A stretch of 64,000 nucleotides of DNA from Arachidicoccus ginsenosidivorans (GTDB lineage: Bacteria; Bacteroidota; Bacteroidia; Chitinophagales; Chitinophagaceae), in assembly GCF_007971385.1 (NCBI RefSeq), contig NZ_CP042434.1:4588001-4652000 (forward strand). Reading direction: 5' to 3'. Made by a program: the position numbers and the translations under genes. The stretch's first letter is position 1. Every line of letters begins with the position of its first letter. The notes under the pieces were generated by a model. That model saw only the letters and a list, made by a program, of their open reading frames with translations, was not told where the DNA came from and searched no databases. Shown piece after piece: positions 1 to 9,297 of this stretch.

Positions 1-237
1 GCTATCTATTGAATGTACTCTTATGCTATCTTGTAAGCTTTCTTTTATACTATCTTTTAAGCTGTCTTGGCGCAGTTGATACGCAGAAAGCGTGTCTGAG
101 GTAGTCGCAATTGCCTTGCCAGCGGTGTCCATTCGCAGACTGTCAGGTCGTGGGTGGTATGTGGTATCCTGCGCATAGGCCGCTTGGGCGGTAAAAAGTG
201 TTAAACCAATGGCTACACACAGTAAAATAGATTTCAT
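1..237 (-). CDS. N-terminal part of an unknown secreted protein (cut by window edge)
   Basis: The first 79 codons are present; the rest lies outside the window. The start ATG (complement of 235-237) opens a clear Sec signal peptide of about 22 residues, hydrophobic core LLCVAIGLTLF, with likely cleavage after AYA before QDTTYH. The mature part is polar and rich in Asp, Ser and Leu, with repeated DSL/DSI steps (QDSLKDSIKESLQDSI) that may be a coiled or low-complexity linker. I do not recognise a family. A 16-bp inverted repeat lies 36 bases upstream. Confidence 0.7.
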   Translation of the reverse strand, partial: MKSILLCVAIGLTLFTAQAAYAQDTTYHPRPDSLRMDTAGKAIATTSDTLSAYQLRQDSLKDSIKESLQDSIRVHSIDS

Positions 238-272
238 TCCTTCCTTATAAATTTTGCTCGTCCGCCGCCTAT

Positions 273-317
273 GTTGATTGGATGGCAGGAGGTTTATTGG
301 TCTGCCATCCAATCAAC
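273..317. repeat. Perfect 16-bp inverted repeat upstream of the first gene
   Basis: Arms 273-288 (GTTGATTGGATGGCAG) and 302-317 are exact reverse complements around a 13-base loop. There is no T tract on either side, so it does not look like an intrinsic terminator. It sits between the start of the gene at 1-237 and the rest of a 477-base gap, where an operator or a leader hairpin would be expected. The remainder of 318-614 shows no convincing gene; two opposing ORFs there have no family resemblance. Confidence 0.6.
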
Positions 318-614
318 GCAGCGGTCATTCGTTGATTAATCCCAGGGTTATATTATGCTTGTCAAGCTTACTTATAATTACTAACTTTTACTGGTTTTTG
401 TTAGCTTTTATTAAGATTTGCTGTTGCTCCAGGGCTGCTTTAGTCTGCTTTTTTTATGCAGGAGCTTTAGCTGCATTCCCTATGACATTAAAAGCATTAT
501 TCTTGCCAAAAGTAGGACTAGTTGCTAAAACTTTCCTAAGTATCCCCATTAATTCGCTGCTAAAGTTGCAAATTTTGGGTGGATGGCTAAACAGAAGCTT
601 ATGGGCAAACAAAA

Positions 615-650
615 TCGCCGCAAAGTAAGCTGTGATGCTTTTTGCGGCGA
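615..650 (-). terminator. Intrinsic terminator of the trans-sulfuration gene
   Basis: TCGCCGCAAA (615-624) pairs with TTTGCGGCGA (641-650), with an inner AAGC/GCTT pairing. On the minus strand it is followed by a T-rich run (TTTTGTTTGC). It lies 65 bases past the stop of the gene ending at 715. Confidence 0.7.
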
Positions 651-714
651 CTGTTTTATAGAAATGATGATTTGGATCCATTTGGCCCATTATAATCTGC
701 TATGGCTACCGGCC

Positions 715-1875
715 TTAGCCAATGGCCTGGGTCAGATCGGCAATCAAATCCGCTGCATCTTCAATGCCCACACTAAGGCGGATCAGACCATCATTTAGCC
801 CGTTTTTAATGCGTTCTTCTCTGGGAATAGAGGCATGTGTCATGGAGGCTGGATGGTTGATCAGCGATTCTACCCCACCTAGGGATTCTGCCAGGGTGAT
901 GATTTTGGTTGAGGTGACGACCCGGTTTACTTCCTGGATTGAATCATTTTTCAGTTCAAAGCTCAGCATACCGCCAAAGTTGCGCATTTGCTTTTTAGCA
1001 ATCTGATATCCTGGATGGTCTTCAAAACCGCACCAGTGTACAACGGCCACCTTTGGATTGTTTCTGAGCGCATGGGCGATTTTAGCCCCGTTTTCGCCGT
1101 GACGATCCATGCGCACATGCAAGGTTTTGATACCACGCAGCACTAAAAAGCAATCCTGTGGGCCGGGTACGGCCCCGCTGCTTTTTTGTATAAAATAAAG
1201 CCTTTCATATAAGTCTTTGTCATTAACAATGACGGCGCCTAAGACCACGTCGCTGTGTCCGCCCAAATATTTAGTGGCAGAGTGAACAACGATGTCAGCT
1301 CCCCAGTTAAGCGGATTTTGCAGATAAGGAGAGGCGAAAGTATTATCTACACAAAGCAGTGCGCCAGCCTTTTTAGCAATGGCTGCAACCGCTTCTATGT
1401 CGGTTATATTGATCAGTGGGTTGGTCGGTGTTTCTGTCCAGATCAGTTTGGTATTGGCATTTACTTTTGTCTGGATATTAGCCGGATCTTTCATATCCAC
1501 ATAATGAAAATGAATCCCGAACTTTTCGAAGAGCTGGGCAAACAAACGGTAGGTTCCACCATACATATCCGTAGCCGCAATGACTTCATCTCCAGGAGAC
1601 AGTAGTTTGATCACCGCATCTGTTGCAGCGACGCCGCTACTAAAGGCCAGTCCGTATTTTCCGTTTTCTATTGCAGCCAAAGAGGCTTCCAGGGCTTGTC
1701 TGGTTGGATTACCTGCTCTGGAATAATCAAAACCTTTGGTCACGCCTGGGGAGGCCTGTTTAAAAGTCGAGGTCTGGTAAATCGGTGTCATAATTGCGCC
1801 CGTCAATGGATCAGGTTCAGCTCCTGCATGGATCAGTTTGGTACCGATGCCTACGTTGTTTAATTCATTTGCCAT
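715..1875 (-). CDS. Cystathionine gamma-synthase / gamma-lyase family PLP enzyme
   Basis: 386 residues, the usual length for the Cys/Met metabolism PLP family. The PLP-lysine motif SATKYLGGHSD is near residue 207 and the upstream PLP-contact region GGTYRLF is near 105; the glycine-rich SGVAATDAV phosphate-binding loop is near 80. The enzyme forms or cleaves cystathionine between cysteine and homocysteine, in the cytosol. Family members with synthase (MetB), lyase (MetC/CTH) or O-acetylhomocysteine sulfhydrylase activity share these motifs, so the exact reaction cannot be fixed from sequence. It is monocistronic, with its own terminator at 615-650. The methionine synthase genes are 28 kb away, which fits a methionine role but does not prove it. 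Confidence 0.9.
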   Translation of the reverse strand: MANELNNVGIGTKLIHAGAEPDPLTGAIMTPIYQTSTFKQASPGVTKGFDYSRAGNPTRQALEASLAAIENGKYGLAFSSGVAATDAVIKLLSPGDEVIAATDMYGGTYRLFAQLFEKFGIHFHYVDMKDPANIQTKVNANTKLIWTETPTNPLINITDIEAVAAIAKKAGALLCVDNTFASPYLQNPLNWGADIVVHSATKYLGGHSDVVLGAVIVNDKDLYERLYFIQKSSGAVPGPQDCFLVLRGIKTLHVRMDRHGENGAKIAHALRNNPKVAVVHWCGFEDHPGYQIAKKQMRNFGGMLSFELKNDSIQEVNRVVTSTKIITLAESLGGVESLINHPASMTHASIPREERIKNGLNDGLIRLSVGIEDAADLIADLTQAIG

Positions 1876-2063
1876 CTATAATAGAATTTTAGGATGATTC
1901 AATTTAGGTGCGAAGGTAAAGAATTTATTTTGATAAAAGTCTACAAAACCAGTAGGTAATTAGCTGTTTTTGTAGGATAGAAATCTAGTTTCCGGTTAAT
2001 TAGTTGCAAATAATAAAATTTATAGGTATTGGAGCCCTAAAGCGAGTTTATCTACTTTAAACT

Positions 2064-2653
2064 TTAAGGTAAAAGCTGCGCTGCCTGGCTGGCGGCATAA
2101 GCGGCCAGCTCATGGAAAAAAACTTGATAGACCTGAGATAAATAATCCAGATTTCTTTAAAAGCCAAAATGGCTGCCGGGCTGGCTGCTGGCCGACCAAT
2201 CCGAGAAAGTAAATGACGCATGGTATTTTCAATAAAAGGCAGCTCCCCGTAATGGATAAACCAGTTTTCTTTTTTAAGGTAAGGAAAATAGCGGCGCATG
2301 CCGCCAGTATGCCAGGTGCTTTGCGCGTCCAGGCTTTGATAAGCCCAGCTGGCAAAGCTTTGCCATTCGCTTTTCGAATAAATCGCAGGATCGTTTGCCA
2401 AAAAATAATCCAGTGTAATGTCCAGCAGCGGTCCGGCAAATAAACCGGCGGCAGGCCGGTATATCGCTCTTGCCTGGCTAAGCAGTGTATGCTGATCTGT
2501 AAAACTATCGATATAACGATGCAGCTGAATACCTGCTCTGACTTTGGGCGGATATAATTTAATTTGCAGCCCTTTGACGTCATCGCCCAACATATTGCCC
2601 AGAAGTAACTCGGGATCATGCTGACTGAGATATGCATGGGCTAGTAGGTTCAT
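2064..2653 (-). CDS. acpH: Acyl carrier protein phosphodiesterase (AcpH family), one frameshift
   Basis: The N-terminus MNLLAHAYLS, the GNMLGDDVKG metal-site region and HRYIDSFTD are typical of AcpH/DUF479, which removes the phosphopantetheine arm from holo-ACP. The annotated frame runs on to 2057 with an unnatural C-terminus. Near 2156-2162 a -1 shift restores a family-like tail (DYLSQVYQVFFHEL...) ending at 2064. Adding one A to the short run there gives AFKRNLDYLSQ and a 196-residue protein, the normal AcpH length of about 190-200. I infer a missing base, not decay. It is followed downstream by nothing on the same strand for 188 bases. Confidence 0.85.
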
Positions 2654-2682
2654 TGGTTTATAATTTGTGCGCCTGAATTTTT

Positions 2683-2720
2683 GTGTATGTGTGTTGTTTG
2701 TATGGTGTATGTGTGTTGTT
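2683..2720. repeat. 16-bp direct repeat in a GT-rich spacer
   Basis: GTGTATGTGTGTTGTT occurs exactly at 2683-2698 and again at 2705-2720, separated by six bases. It lies between acpH (start 2653) and the FAD protein (stop 2741), in a short TG-rich tract that resembles no gene. Confidence 0.7.
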
Positions 2721-2740
2721 CTTAAGCATGCTGTTTACAG

Positions 2741-4362
2741 TCACTCTTTTGCAGGAGCTGGCCGGTAAAGGCCCAGCTTTTCTGCAATGGTATCTACGAT
2801 TTTAGTGCCATCCATCGCTGCGCTGATAATGCCGCCGGCATAACCGGCGCCTTCAGCTGCAGGATATAGATTTTGGATTTGTGGATGGTGAAGGCCAAGG
2901 GGATCTCTAGGGATCCTGACGGGCGCAGAAGTCCTGCTTTCTGTACCTACAAGGATGGCCTGCTCGGTATAATACCCCTTCATCTTACGACCAAATTCTT
3001 TCAGGCCTGCGCCAAGTGTGTCGGCGATAAACTGAGGCAGTAATTGATCCAGCCTTGCGCTCTTAACGCCTGGTATATAACTGCAGGCAGGCAGGTTACT
3101 GGATTTTTTGTGGGTGACAAAATCAGTGAGTCTTTGTGCGGGTGCCTGGAACTGTCCACCGCCCGCTTCATACATGATCTCTTCCACCAGCTGCTGAAAG
3201 TGCATCAGCAGCAGTGGATCTTTTGGATCAATACTACCTTGCCCTTTTACTTGTAGAAATTCAAAGGCTGCCTTTTGGTCCACCTGAACGACCATGCCAC
3301 TGTTGGCATAGGGATTATTACGTTTACTGGGACTCCAGCCGTTCACGACCAGGGCGCCCGGCTCGGTGGCAGCCGGGGCGATAATGCCCCCGGGCACATG
3401 CAAAAACTAAAGACGCCTCTGCCTGCCTGCTGGGTGACCAGACTATAGGCTGCAGGAGGTAGCCCCTGTTGGGCCATCTCCGCCGCTGTGCATTTATATT
3501 GGATTTCATTGATCAGGCTTTGCGGATGTTCTACGCGTACACCAAGGGCAAAGGGTTTGCTTTCTATAAAAATATTTTTTGCCTTTAATAACCGGTAAAT
3601 GTCTTTTGCTGAGTGTCCGGTCGCAAGGATTACGTGACTGGCCTTGATCTTGTCTCCTGCCAGGGTGGTAACGCAGATAATCTTGCCATCTTTAAGCTCA
3701 AAATCCGTTAGTTTCTGATCAAAATGGATCTGGCCGCCTGCTTCAAGAACTTTTTGGCGCATCTGGGTAATAATAGCTGGTAATTTATTGGTGCCAATAT
3801 GCGGGTGCGCTTCATATAAAATAGCTGGATCTGCACCAAACTGTACAAAGGTTTCCAGTGCTTTTTGTATACTGCCTCTTTTTTTGCTTCTGGTATAGAG
3901 CTTGCCGTCACTATAGGTGCCTGCACCACCTTCTCCAAAACAATAGTTACTCTCTGGGTTGACGCTTCCTTGTTTATTAAGGGTCGCTAAATCTCTTCTT
4001 CTTTTTTGAACATCCTTGCCTCTTTCTATCATTACCGGCCGAATGCCGTGCTCCAGGCAGCTGAGTGCGGCAAATAACCCGGCTGGTCCGGCGCCGATAA
4101 TTAGTACCTCATGAACCGACTGGTGTACTTCTTTAGCCGGAAATTCCGGTAAAGTAAGTGGCTGGTAGGCTTCCTTAATGTAAACCAGCAGGTTTAGATT
4201 ATAATAGATCTGTCGTTGCCTGGCATCCATTGACTTTTTAAGGATATGAAAGCCGGTAAGCTGATCCGCTGGCAAATCCAACGCCCGGGCAATTTGCTGA
4301 AGGATAGCCGGTTTACTGGAAAAGTCCTGTGCGGTAATACGTAGCTGAAGCGCTTTTTGCAT
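2741..4362 (-). CDS. FAD-dependent oxidoreductase, COG2509 type, one frameshift
   Basis: An N-terminal ~95-residue domain precedes a Rossmann FAD site (VLIIGAGPAGLFAALS, about residue 88). The family motifs CFGEGGAGTYSDGKLYTR, VILATGHSAKD and, in the downstream frame, EGAGYAGGIISAAMDG are all present. This matches the 'FAD-dependent protein / NAD(FAD)-utilising dehydrogenase' family found across bacteria, whose substrate is not established. The reading frame breaks in a run of five C at 3387-3391 (G on the coding strand). With six, FCMCPGGIIAPAATEPG becomes continuous and the product is 540 residues, the normal length. It stands alone with a terminator-bearing gap upstream. Confidence 0.85.
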
Positions 4363-4613
4363 AAAAGGATGGTTTGAGTTAGGTAGTTATCCTAAAAGTT
4401 ATCTCCTACATTAATCTTCTAATTTATCTTCTAAAATATCTTTAAAAACAGGGATATATCCGGTAAAGATTGTTTTCACTATACAGCTGGATAGAGTCCC
4501 GTATTTTCGGGGGTAAAGTTAGTGATTTATGTGGCAAAGTTGTAGGTGTTTTATAGGGGTCCAAGGTTGGTTGTATTTACTTTGAGGGGGTAGGCTTAAT
4601 ATTATCTTTATAA

Positions 4614-4677
4614 GGAAGCAATAAAAATGGGTAGTCGTTTCTTGGTTGAAACAGACTACCCGTTCAGGTTTGCTTCC
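4614..4677 (-). terminator. Nested-hairpin terminator of the barrel gene
   Basis: GGGTAGTC (4629-4636) pairs with GACTACCC (4654-4661); an outer GGAAGCAA/TTGCTTCC pair (4614-4621, 4670-4677) encloses it. On the minus strand the inner stem is followed by ATTTTTATT. It lies just after the stop of the gene at 4720. The rest of the 357-base gap (4363-4613) is AT-rich and shows no gene. Confidence 0.75.
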
Positions 4678-4719
4678 AAATATGTCTATTGTTAATTAAA
4701 TTAAATGGCTGGATACTTT

Positions 4720-5391
4720 TTAAAACCGGACACCTGCTGTGATGAAAAAGGCGTTGTTGTGCAGTTTTGCCCAGGAGCCATCATCATAGGTAACACCGCC
4801 ATTATTGACATTTAACAGCCCAAACTGGTATCTGGCGGAAAGGCCAAACTGTGTAGCACCGCTGCCATCGTTGGGAAAATAGTATTCCAGACCGACTACG
4901 CCAGAAAAATCACTTCTTTTGTATTTATCTAGTACATCGCCCTTTTCATAGTCTTTTTTAGCGGATCCGGAAGGAATGGTATTGGCACTGACCAGATAAC
5001 CATACTGTGGCCCGAATAACACGCCAAAACCGGTAAATGGTTGAGAATAACGAAATAGTACCGGCAGGTTAATATAATTTAAATTCAGATTCACATTGCC
5101 ATTCACCTGATCATCATAATAATTGGTACCCATCCCCGTATAGTTTAATTCAGGTTGGACAAACCAGCCATAGCTGATGGGAACGCTGACGGATAAGCCG
5201 CCAATAAATCCTGCTTTGGCATTATCAGAATAAGCATCACCGTAGACGGGATCAATGGTGACCTGGTTGGCGACGGAAAGACCTCCGTAAACCCCTACCC
5301 TGGTTCTTTCTATAATGGTATTTCCGTTGCGGATTTGCGAAAAGCCGACGGTCGTGGCCAAACTGAATAATACAACGAATAGCTTTTTCAT
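4720..5391 (-). CDS. Outer-membrane beta-barrel protein (PorT/OmpW-like)
   Basis: 223 residues with a signal peptide (MKKLFVVLFSLATTVGFS, cleavage near residue 19). The rest alternates hydrophobic and polar residues as amphipathic strands (GVYGGLSVAN, GWFVQPELNYTG, GFGVLFGPQYGYLV, TQFGLSARYQFGL) and ends in an aromatic residue (ITAGVRF), a usual signal for BAM-dependent insertion. This is the small barrel family common in Bacteroidota and annotated as 'outer membrane beta-barrel' or 'porin family'. The transported substrate, if any, is unknown. It is monocistronic, with a terminator directly downstream. Confidence 0.85.
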   Translation of the reverse strand: MKKLFVVLFSLATTVGFSQIRNGNTIIERTRVGVYGGLSVANQVTIDPVYGDAYSDNAKAGFIGGLSVSVPISYGWFVQPELNYTGMGTNYYDDQVNGNVNLNLNYINLPVLFRYSQPFTGFGVLFGPQYGYLVSANTIPSGSAKKDYEKGDVLDKYKRSDFSGVVGLEYYFPNDGSGATQFGLSARYQFGLLNVNNGGVTYDDGSWAKLHNNAFFITAGVRF

Positions 5392-5643
5392 GTGTTAAAA
5401 TTTTATAATTTTTAATATTGGCCCTTATCCAGGCCACCATAATTTAAATTTTCCTTGTCCGCTCAATCGGACGATTGCTAATTCCCTGATTTAGCTTACA
5501 TTTTGATAATGTAAATATAAGGGAAACGACACCAATTTTTTAGATATATAATTATCTTTTAGGTTTAATCTAACAGCAGATAATTACCCGCTATTGACTT
5601 TTAATTGGCTTTAGGGAACAATAAAGTTTTTTTTCAGTCTTTA

Positions 5644-6663
5644 CTAGTCCACTACTAGCAGGCTGCAGCCTCTTAAATCACTGTGATCCAACCTGCCCCA
5701 GATCTCAAAATAGTCCTGATGGATCCATCCGATATCATCTGTGGCAATAAAACTGCAACTATAAATATTGGCCAGGTCGATGACATTTATAAGCCCTTTC
5801 CCTTTGATTTTCAGCTCAAAAGGGTCATTTTCATCTCGAACCAAAACTTGCATCCAGGGTGGACACTGGTACCGGCCATTGCCTTTGGAATAGGCCTGGC
5901 TTAAAAGCTCTGTCATGCCGTACTCAGAATGAATGACTTTAACGCCCAATTTGCTGGTTAACTGATCGTGTACCTCTTGCCGGGTCATTTCTTTTTTTCG
6001 TCCTTTCATGCCCCCGGTATCCATAAAAACGATCTGGTTAAGCGGATCGCTACATTGGACAGCCCGCTTTAACCCTTCAAAATGATCTGCAAAATCCAGC
6101 AAGGCAAAAGTGACGCCTATAAGTAAGGTTTGCTGACCGCTGTTTTCCAGCTCCAGTAATAATCTACCTAAGCCGTCAAAATCATAAAGATAAAAGCCGC
6201 CCTTTGGATGACCACTGAGCTCATTGAGCTCGTGGACCATCTTCACTAGTGAGGAATGCCCTTTTTCCAGATAATTGGGGAGCAACCCCAAAATACAATA
6301 ATCTTTAGGATCCCCATAAAACCTTTCAAAGGCTTTTACAAAGCTTGCTTGATAGATGGCGCCATCTTTAACATGGTGGCGGCTATTTTGGGTCTGGGTG
6401 GTGCCACTGCTCTCAAAGATCAACTCCGGGGTAAATTCACCTGTTTTTACCGCTTTGGATTTAAAAAAGGAGATCGGTAAAAAGGGAATCTCGGTTATGG
6501 AGCGCACCTGATTAGAAGACTGAATGCCTATACTTTCACACCACTGACGGTACACACCAGCTTTGAATGCGTATTGGTATCTAAATACTTCCAATGCCAA
6601 TGCCGGGTCAAAGGCCCGGGCATTGAATATTTTATCAATTAATATTTGTTGGTGCGTGTCCAT
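5644..6663 (-). CDS. LuxE-family acyl-protein synthetase
   Basis: 339 residues from the ATG at 6663 (MDTHQQILIDKIF). A longer reading from 6768 adds 35 residues that do not resemble the family, so I prefer the internal start. Recognisable are the N-terminal FNARAFDPALALEVFRYQ, the PFLPISFFK segment, the nucleotide-binding ESSGTTQTQNSRH and the HSEYGMTELLSQAY motif. LuxE-like enzymes activate fatty acids with ATP. Bacteroidota homologues occur outside luminescence operons and are thought to act in surface lipid or polysaccharide pathways. No lux genes are nearby. It is divergent from the UbiA-like gene at 6928. Confidence 0.85.
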   Translation of the reverse strand: MDTHQQILIDKIFNARAFDPALALEVFRYQYAFKAGVYRQWCESIGIQSSNQVRSITEIPFLPISFFKSKAVKTGEFTPELIFESSGTTQTQNSRHHVKDGAIYQASFVKAFERFYGDPKDYCILGLLPNYLEKGHSSLVKMVHELNELSGHPKGGFYLYDFDGLGRLLLELENSGQQTLLIGVTFALLDFADHFEGLKRAVQCSDPLNQIVFMDTGGMKGRKKEMTRQEVHDQLTSKLGVKVIHSEYGMTELLSQAYSKGNGRYQCPPWMQVLVRDENDPFELKIKGKGLINVIDLANIYSCSFIATDDIGWIHQDYFEIWGRLDHSDLRGCSLLVVD

Positions 6664-6927
6664 TCGTTTAAATGGGGGCAAAATTACGTATTCTGACGGG
6701 ACTTTTTGTGCGTGACACCTATTTAAAGTCGCTGCAGGCCGGTTGACCTTTTTTGTGACCTGTTGCATAAAAGGTTCGTATACACTGTTCTTTAAACAAA
6801 TAGCGCTTATTTTATCTTTCAGTCTTACGTATTTTGATTAATTTTAACGGCCGGGCAATGAAGGTAGTTTACGGTATTTAAGGTGTCCCTGCAGGGAAAT
6901 TCTTAAGCAAAGCAAAGTAGTCGCATT

Positions 6928-7890
6928 TTGAGAAAGAAATTAACGGAATTTATATTTTTTGGCAATTACTTTTATGCCTTGTGTACAGTGGCGCTGTCCA
7001 TGGAAGCCTCTTTGCAACAAGGAGTACCTTTAAATACCCCTGCTTATTATTTATTGCTGATCACAGGCACTATTGTCTATTATAGCTATGCTTATATGGG
7101 GGAACTCCACCTTTTTGGGATTTTCTCCTCCATTACGGGTAAACCCAGAACCGCTGCCACCACCAATAGTTATTATAACCGGCGGACGCACTGGTATACC
7201 AGAAACTATAAAACTATTACCATTACCCAATTTGTGTATACCCTGATAGCCATCGGGGCTGCTCTTTATTTAGTGATCAAGGAATTTCATGAGATATTCA
7301 GTTTGCATGGGGATGAGTGGCTGATGCTGTTGTTAGTGCCCTTAGTCGCTTTTTTTTATTATGGGAATGATTATTTTCCATTTATTAAAATCAACCTGAG
7401 AAACTCTGGCTGGCTCAAACCTTTTATTATTGGTTTTGTTTGGGCTGGAGCTGTGACGATTTATCCGGTTATGTTTTACAAATGGCAGATTAACCTTCAC
7501 TATGAGATCTCCGTGATGTCAGTTTGGCTTCTGATTAAAAACTGGATGTACATCTCAGTGCTCTGCATTATGTTTGATATCAAGGATTACGCAGATGATT
7601 ATAACCGCCATCTTAAGACTTTTGTGGTTCGGGTTGGGCTTAGAAAAACCATTTTCAGCATATTATTACCGCTCATTGCTATTGGCCTTATTGCGCTCAT
7701 TGGCTTTACTGCTGGTCAGCATTTTAAATGGGGCAGCATTTTGATCAATACCCTGCCTTTTATTGCCTTGCTATCTGTTGCCTATTCTATGCATAAAAGA
7801 AAGCCTATATTGTTTTACCTGATGGTCATTGACGGGCTGATGCTGCTTAAAGGCATATGCGGCATTGCGGCCGCATTGCTGTTTGGTTAA
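6928..7890 (+). CDS. UbiA-like polytopic membrane prenyltransferase homologue
   Basis: 320 residues with eight or nine hydrophobic helices (for example ALCTVALSM, YYLLLITGTIVYYSY, WLMLLLVPLVAFFYY, PFIIGFVWAGAVTIYP, LLPLIAIGLIALIGF). MFDIKDYADD near residue 217 resembles the second Asp-rich motif of UbiA-type prenyltransferases, and NDYFPFIKINLRNSGW near 145 takes the place of the first motif. The canonical NDxxDxxxD is not intact, so the activity is uncertain. The frame opens with TTG at 6928; a downstream ATG exists but would cut into the first helix. A promoter for the next gene overlaps its 3' end. Confidence 0.65.
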   Translation: MRKKLTEFIFFGNYFYALCTVALSMEASLQQGVPLNTPAYYLLLITGTIVYYSYAYMGELHLFGIFSSITGKPRTAATTNSYYNRRTHWYTRNYKTITITQFVYTLIAIGAALYLVIKEFHEIFSLHGDEWLMLLLVPLVAFFYYGNDYFPFIKINLRNSGWLKPFIIGFVWAGAVTIYPVMFYKWQINLHYEISVMSVWLLIKNWMYISVLCIMFDIKDYADDYNRHLKTFVVRVGLRKTIFSILLPLIAIGLIALIGFTAGQHFKWGSILINTLPFIALLSVAYSMHKRKPILFYLMVIDGLMLLKGICGIAAALLFG

Positions 7891-7904
7891 ATTGCTTACT
7901 TTTG
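7876..7904 (+). promoter_or_regulatory. Bacteroidota-type promoter of the M42 peptidase
   Basis: TTG at 7876-7878, 18 bases, then TACTTTTG at 7897-7904, matching TTG-N17-19-TAnnTTTG. The start codon is at 7925. The -33 part lies inside the end of the UbiA-like gene, suggesting independent transcription. Confidence 0.6.
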
Positions 7905-7924
7905 GTGCCTAAAATGACTAATGC

Positions 7925-9100
7925 ATGGCAAAGGAAAAGAAACAAAAAGCAGGCACACAAAAAGCGGTGCAGAAAGCCGGACAGAAGGCAGCTCAGAAAG
8001 CAGGACAAAAAGTTGGACAGAAAGTAGGACAAAATGACTGGGAATTTCTGACAACTTATATTAACAATGCCTCCCCTGTTGGTTTTGAACACAGTGGCCA
8101 GAATCTTTGGCTGGATTATATAAAACCTTATGTGGATACGACTTTTACCGATCCCTATGGTACGGCAGTTGGTGTTATTAACCCCGATCATGAATTTAAG
8201 GTGGTGATTGAGGCACATGCTGATGAGATTTCCTGGTTTGTTAATTATATTACAGATCAGGGCTTTATTTATCTTAAAAGAAATGGTGGTGTTGATCATC
8301 AGATTGCACCGGCCATGCGGGTATGGATTCATGGTAAAAATGGCCCTGTTAAGGCGGTATTTGGATGGCCGGCCATCCATACACGCCATAATCCGGATCA
8401 AAAAGAACCAACGCCTAAGGTAGATAACCTGTTTTTGGATTGTGGTGCTCGTTCTAAAAAAGAGGTGGAGGATTTAGGCATCCATGTGGGCGCTGTGGTG
8501 ACTTACCAGGACGGGTTTGATGAACTGGCTGGCGGTTATCTGATCGGCAGGGCTTTTGATAACCGGATTGGTGGTTTTATGATTGCCCAGGTAGCCCGGT
8601 TGCTAAAAGAAAATAAACAAAAACTACCTTTTGGTCTCTATATTGTCAATGCGGTACAGGAAGAAATTGGCCTGAGAGGGGCAGAAATGATTGCCCGAAG
8701 AATAAAGCCCAATGTCGCCATTATTACCGACGTTACCCATGATACACAGACGCCTTTTATTAATAAAAACATTGAGGGAGATACGGCCTGTGGTAAGGGC
8801 CCAGCGCTTACCTACGGTCCTGCTGTTCAAAATAAACTATTGCAGTTTGTTCAAGTGGTAGCCGGTAAAAATAAAATTGATGTACAGCTTAGGGTGACCA
8901 GTCGCAGTACAGGCACTGATACGGATAGTTTTGCTTATGCCAATGACGGCTGTCCTTCCGTTTTGATTTCTATTCCTTTGCGTTATATGCATACCACCGT
9001 AGAAATGCTGCACCGCTCAGATATTGAGTCCACCATTGAACTGATGTATCAGTCTTTACTGGCTTTAACGCCCAAGACCAATCTGAGTTATTTTTCCTGA
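7925..9100 (+). CDS. M42-family metallo-aminopeptidase with Lys/Gln repeat N-terminus
   Basis: 391 residues. After a ~37-residue tail the M42 (glutamyl aminopeptidase / FrvX) core begins at WEFLTTYINNASPVGFE. Zinc-site residues are visible: EAHADEISW, the bridging Asp in RAFDNRIGG, VQEEIGLRGAE with the catalytic Glu pair, ITDVTHDT, and the late PLRYMHTTVE His. It should release N-terminal residues from peptides in the cytosol. The N-terminal tail is an imperfect repeat of KAGQKAAQ/KVGQ steps encoded by 12-base units at about 7960-8035, absent from ordinary M42 enzymes, which start close to the core. It has its own promoter and a strong terminator. Confidence 0.88.
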   Translation: MAKEKKQKAGTQKAVQKAGQKAAQKAGQKVGQKVGQNDWEFLTTYINNASPVGFEHSGQNLWLDYIKPYVDTTFTDPYGTAVGVINPDHEFKVVIEAHADEISWFVNYITDQGFIYLKRNGGVDHQIAPAMRVWIHGKNGPVKAVFGWPAIHTRHNPDQKEPTPKVDNLFLDCGARSKKEVEDLGIHVGAVVTYQDGFDELAGGYLIGRAFDNRIGGFMIAQVARLLKENKQKLPFGLYIVNAVQEEIGLRGAEMIARRIKPNVAIITDVTHDTQTPFINKNIEGDTACGKGPALTYGPAVQNKLLQFVQVVAGKNKIDVQLRVTSRSTGTDTDSFAYANDGCPSVLISIPLRYMHTTVEMLHRSDIESTIELMYQSLLALTPKTNLSYFS

Positions 9101-9146
9101 AGCGACCGGTTGGGCTCTTATTGGACTAAACAGATTTGACATCAAT

Positions 9147-9204
9147 AAATAAGTGGGATAAATCAATAAAGCGACTTCGTTTTATTGATTTATCCCACTT
9201 ATTT
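9147..9204. terminator. Perfect 24-bp bidirectional terminator
   Basis: Arms 9147-9170 and 9181-9204 are exact complements (core AAGTGGGATAAATCAATAAA) around a 10-base loop and are followed by T-rich sequence on both strands. It separates the convergent M42 and SprT-like genes. Confidence 0.85.
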
Positions 9205-9297
9205 TTATTTTTTGGTTTACCGGTTCAAATGGGCAGATTGTGCCTTTCGTAAGTAAAGGTTATTGCTTCAGATGCCCGTTTAATGCCTAGCATAATG

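Noticed and set aside
278..690. Two opposing ORFs in the first gap (278-628 plus, 454-690 minus)
   Set aside because: No family resemblance or promoter; they overlap each other and run through hairpins.
2064..4362. Programmed ribosomal frameshifting at the split genes
   Set aside because: No slippery heptamer in frame, and the same kind of break occurs in many unrelated genes.
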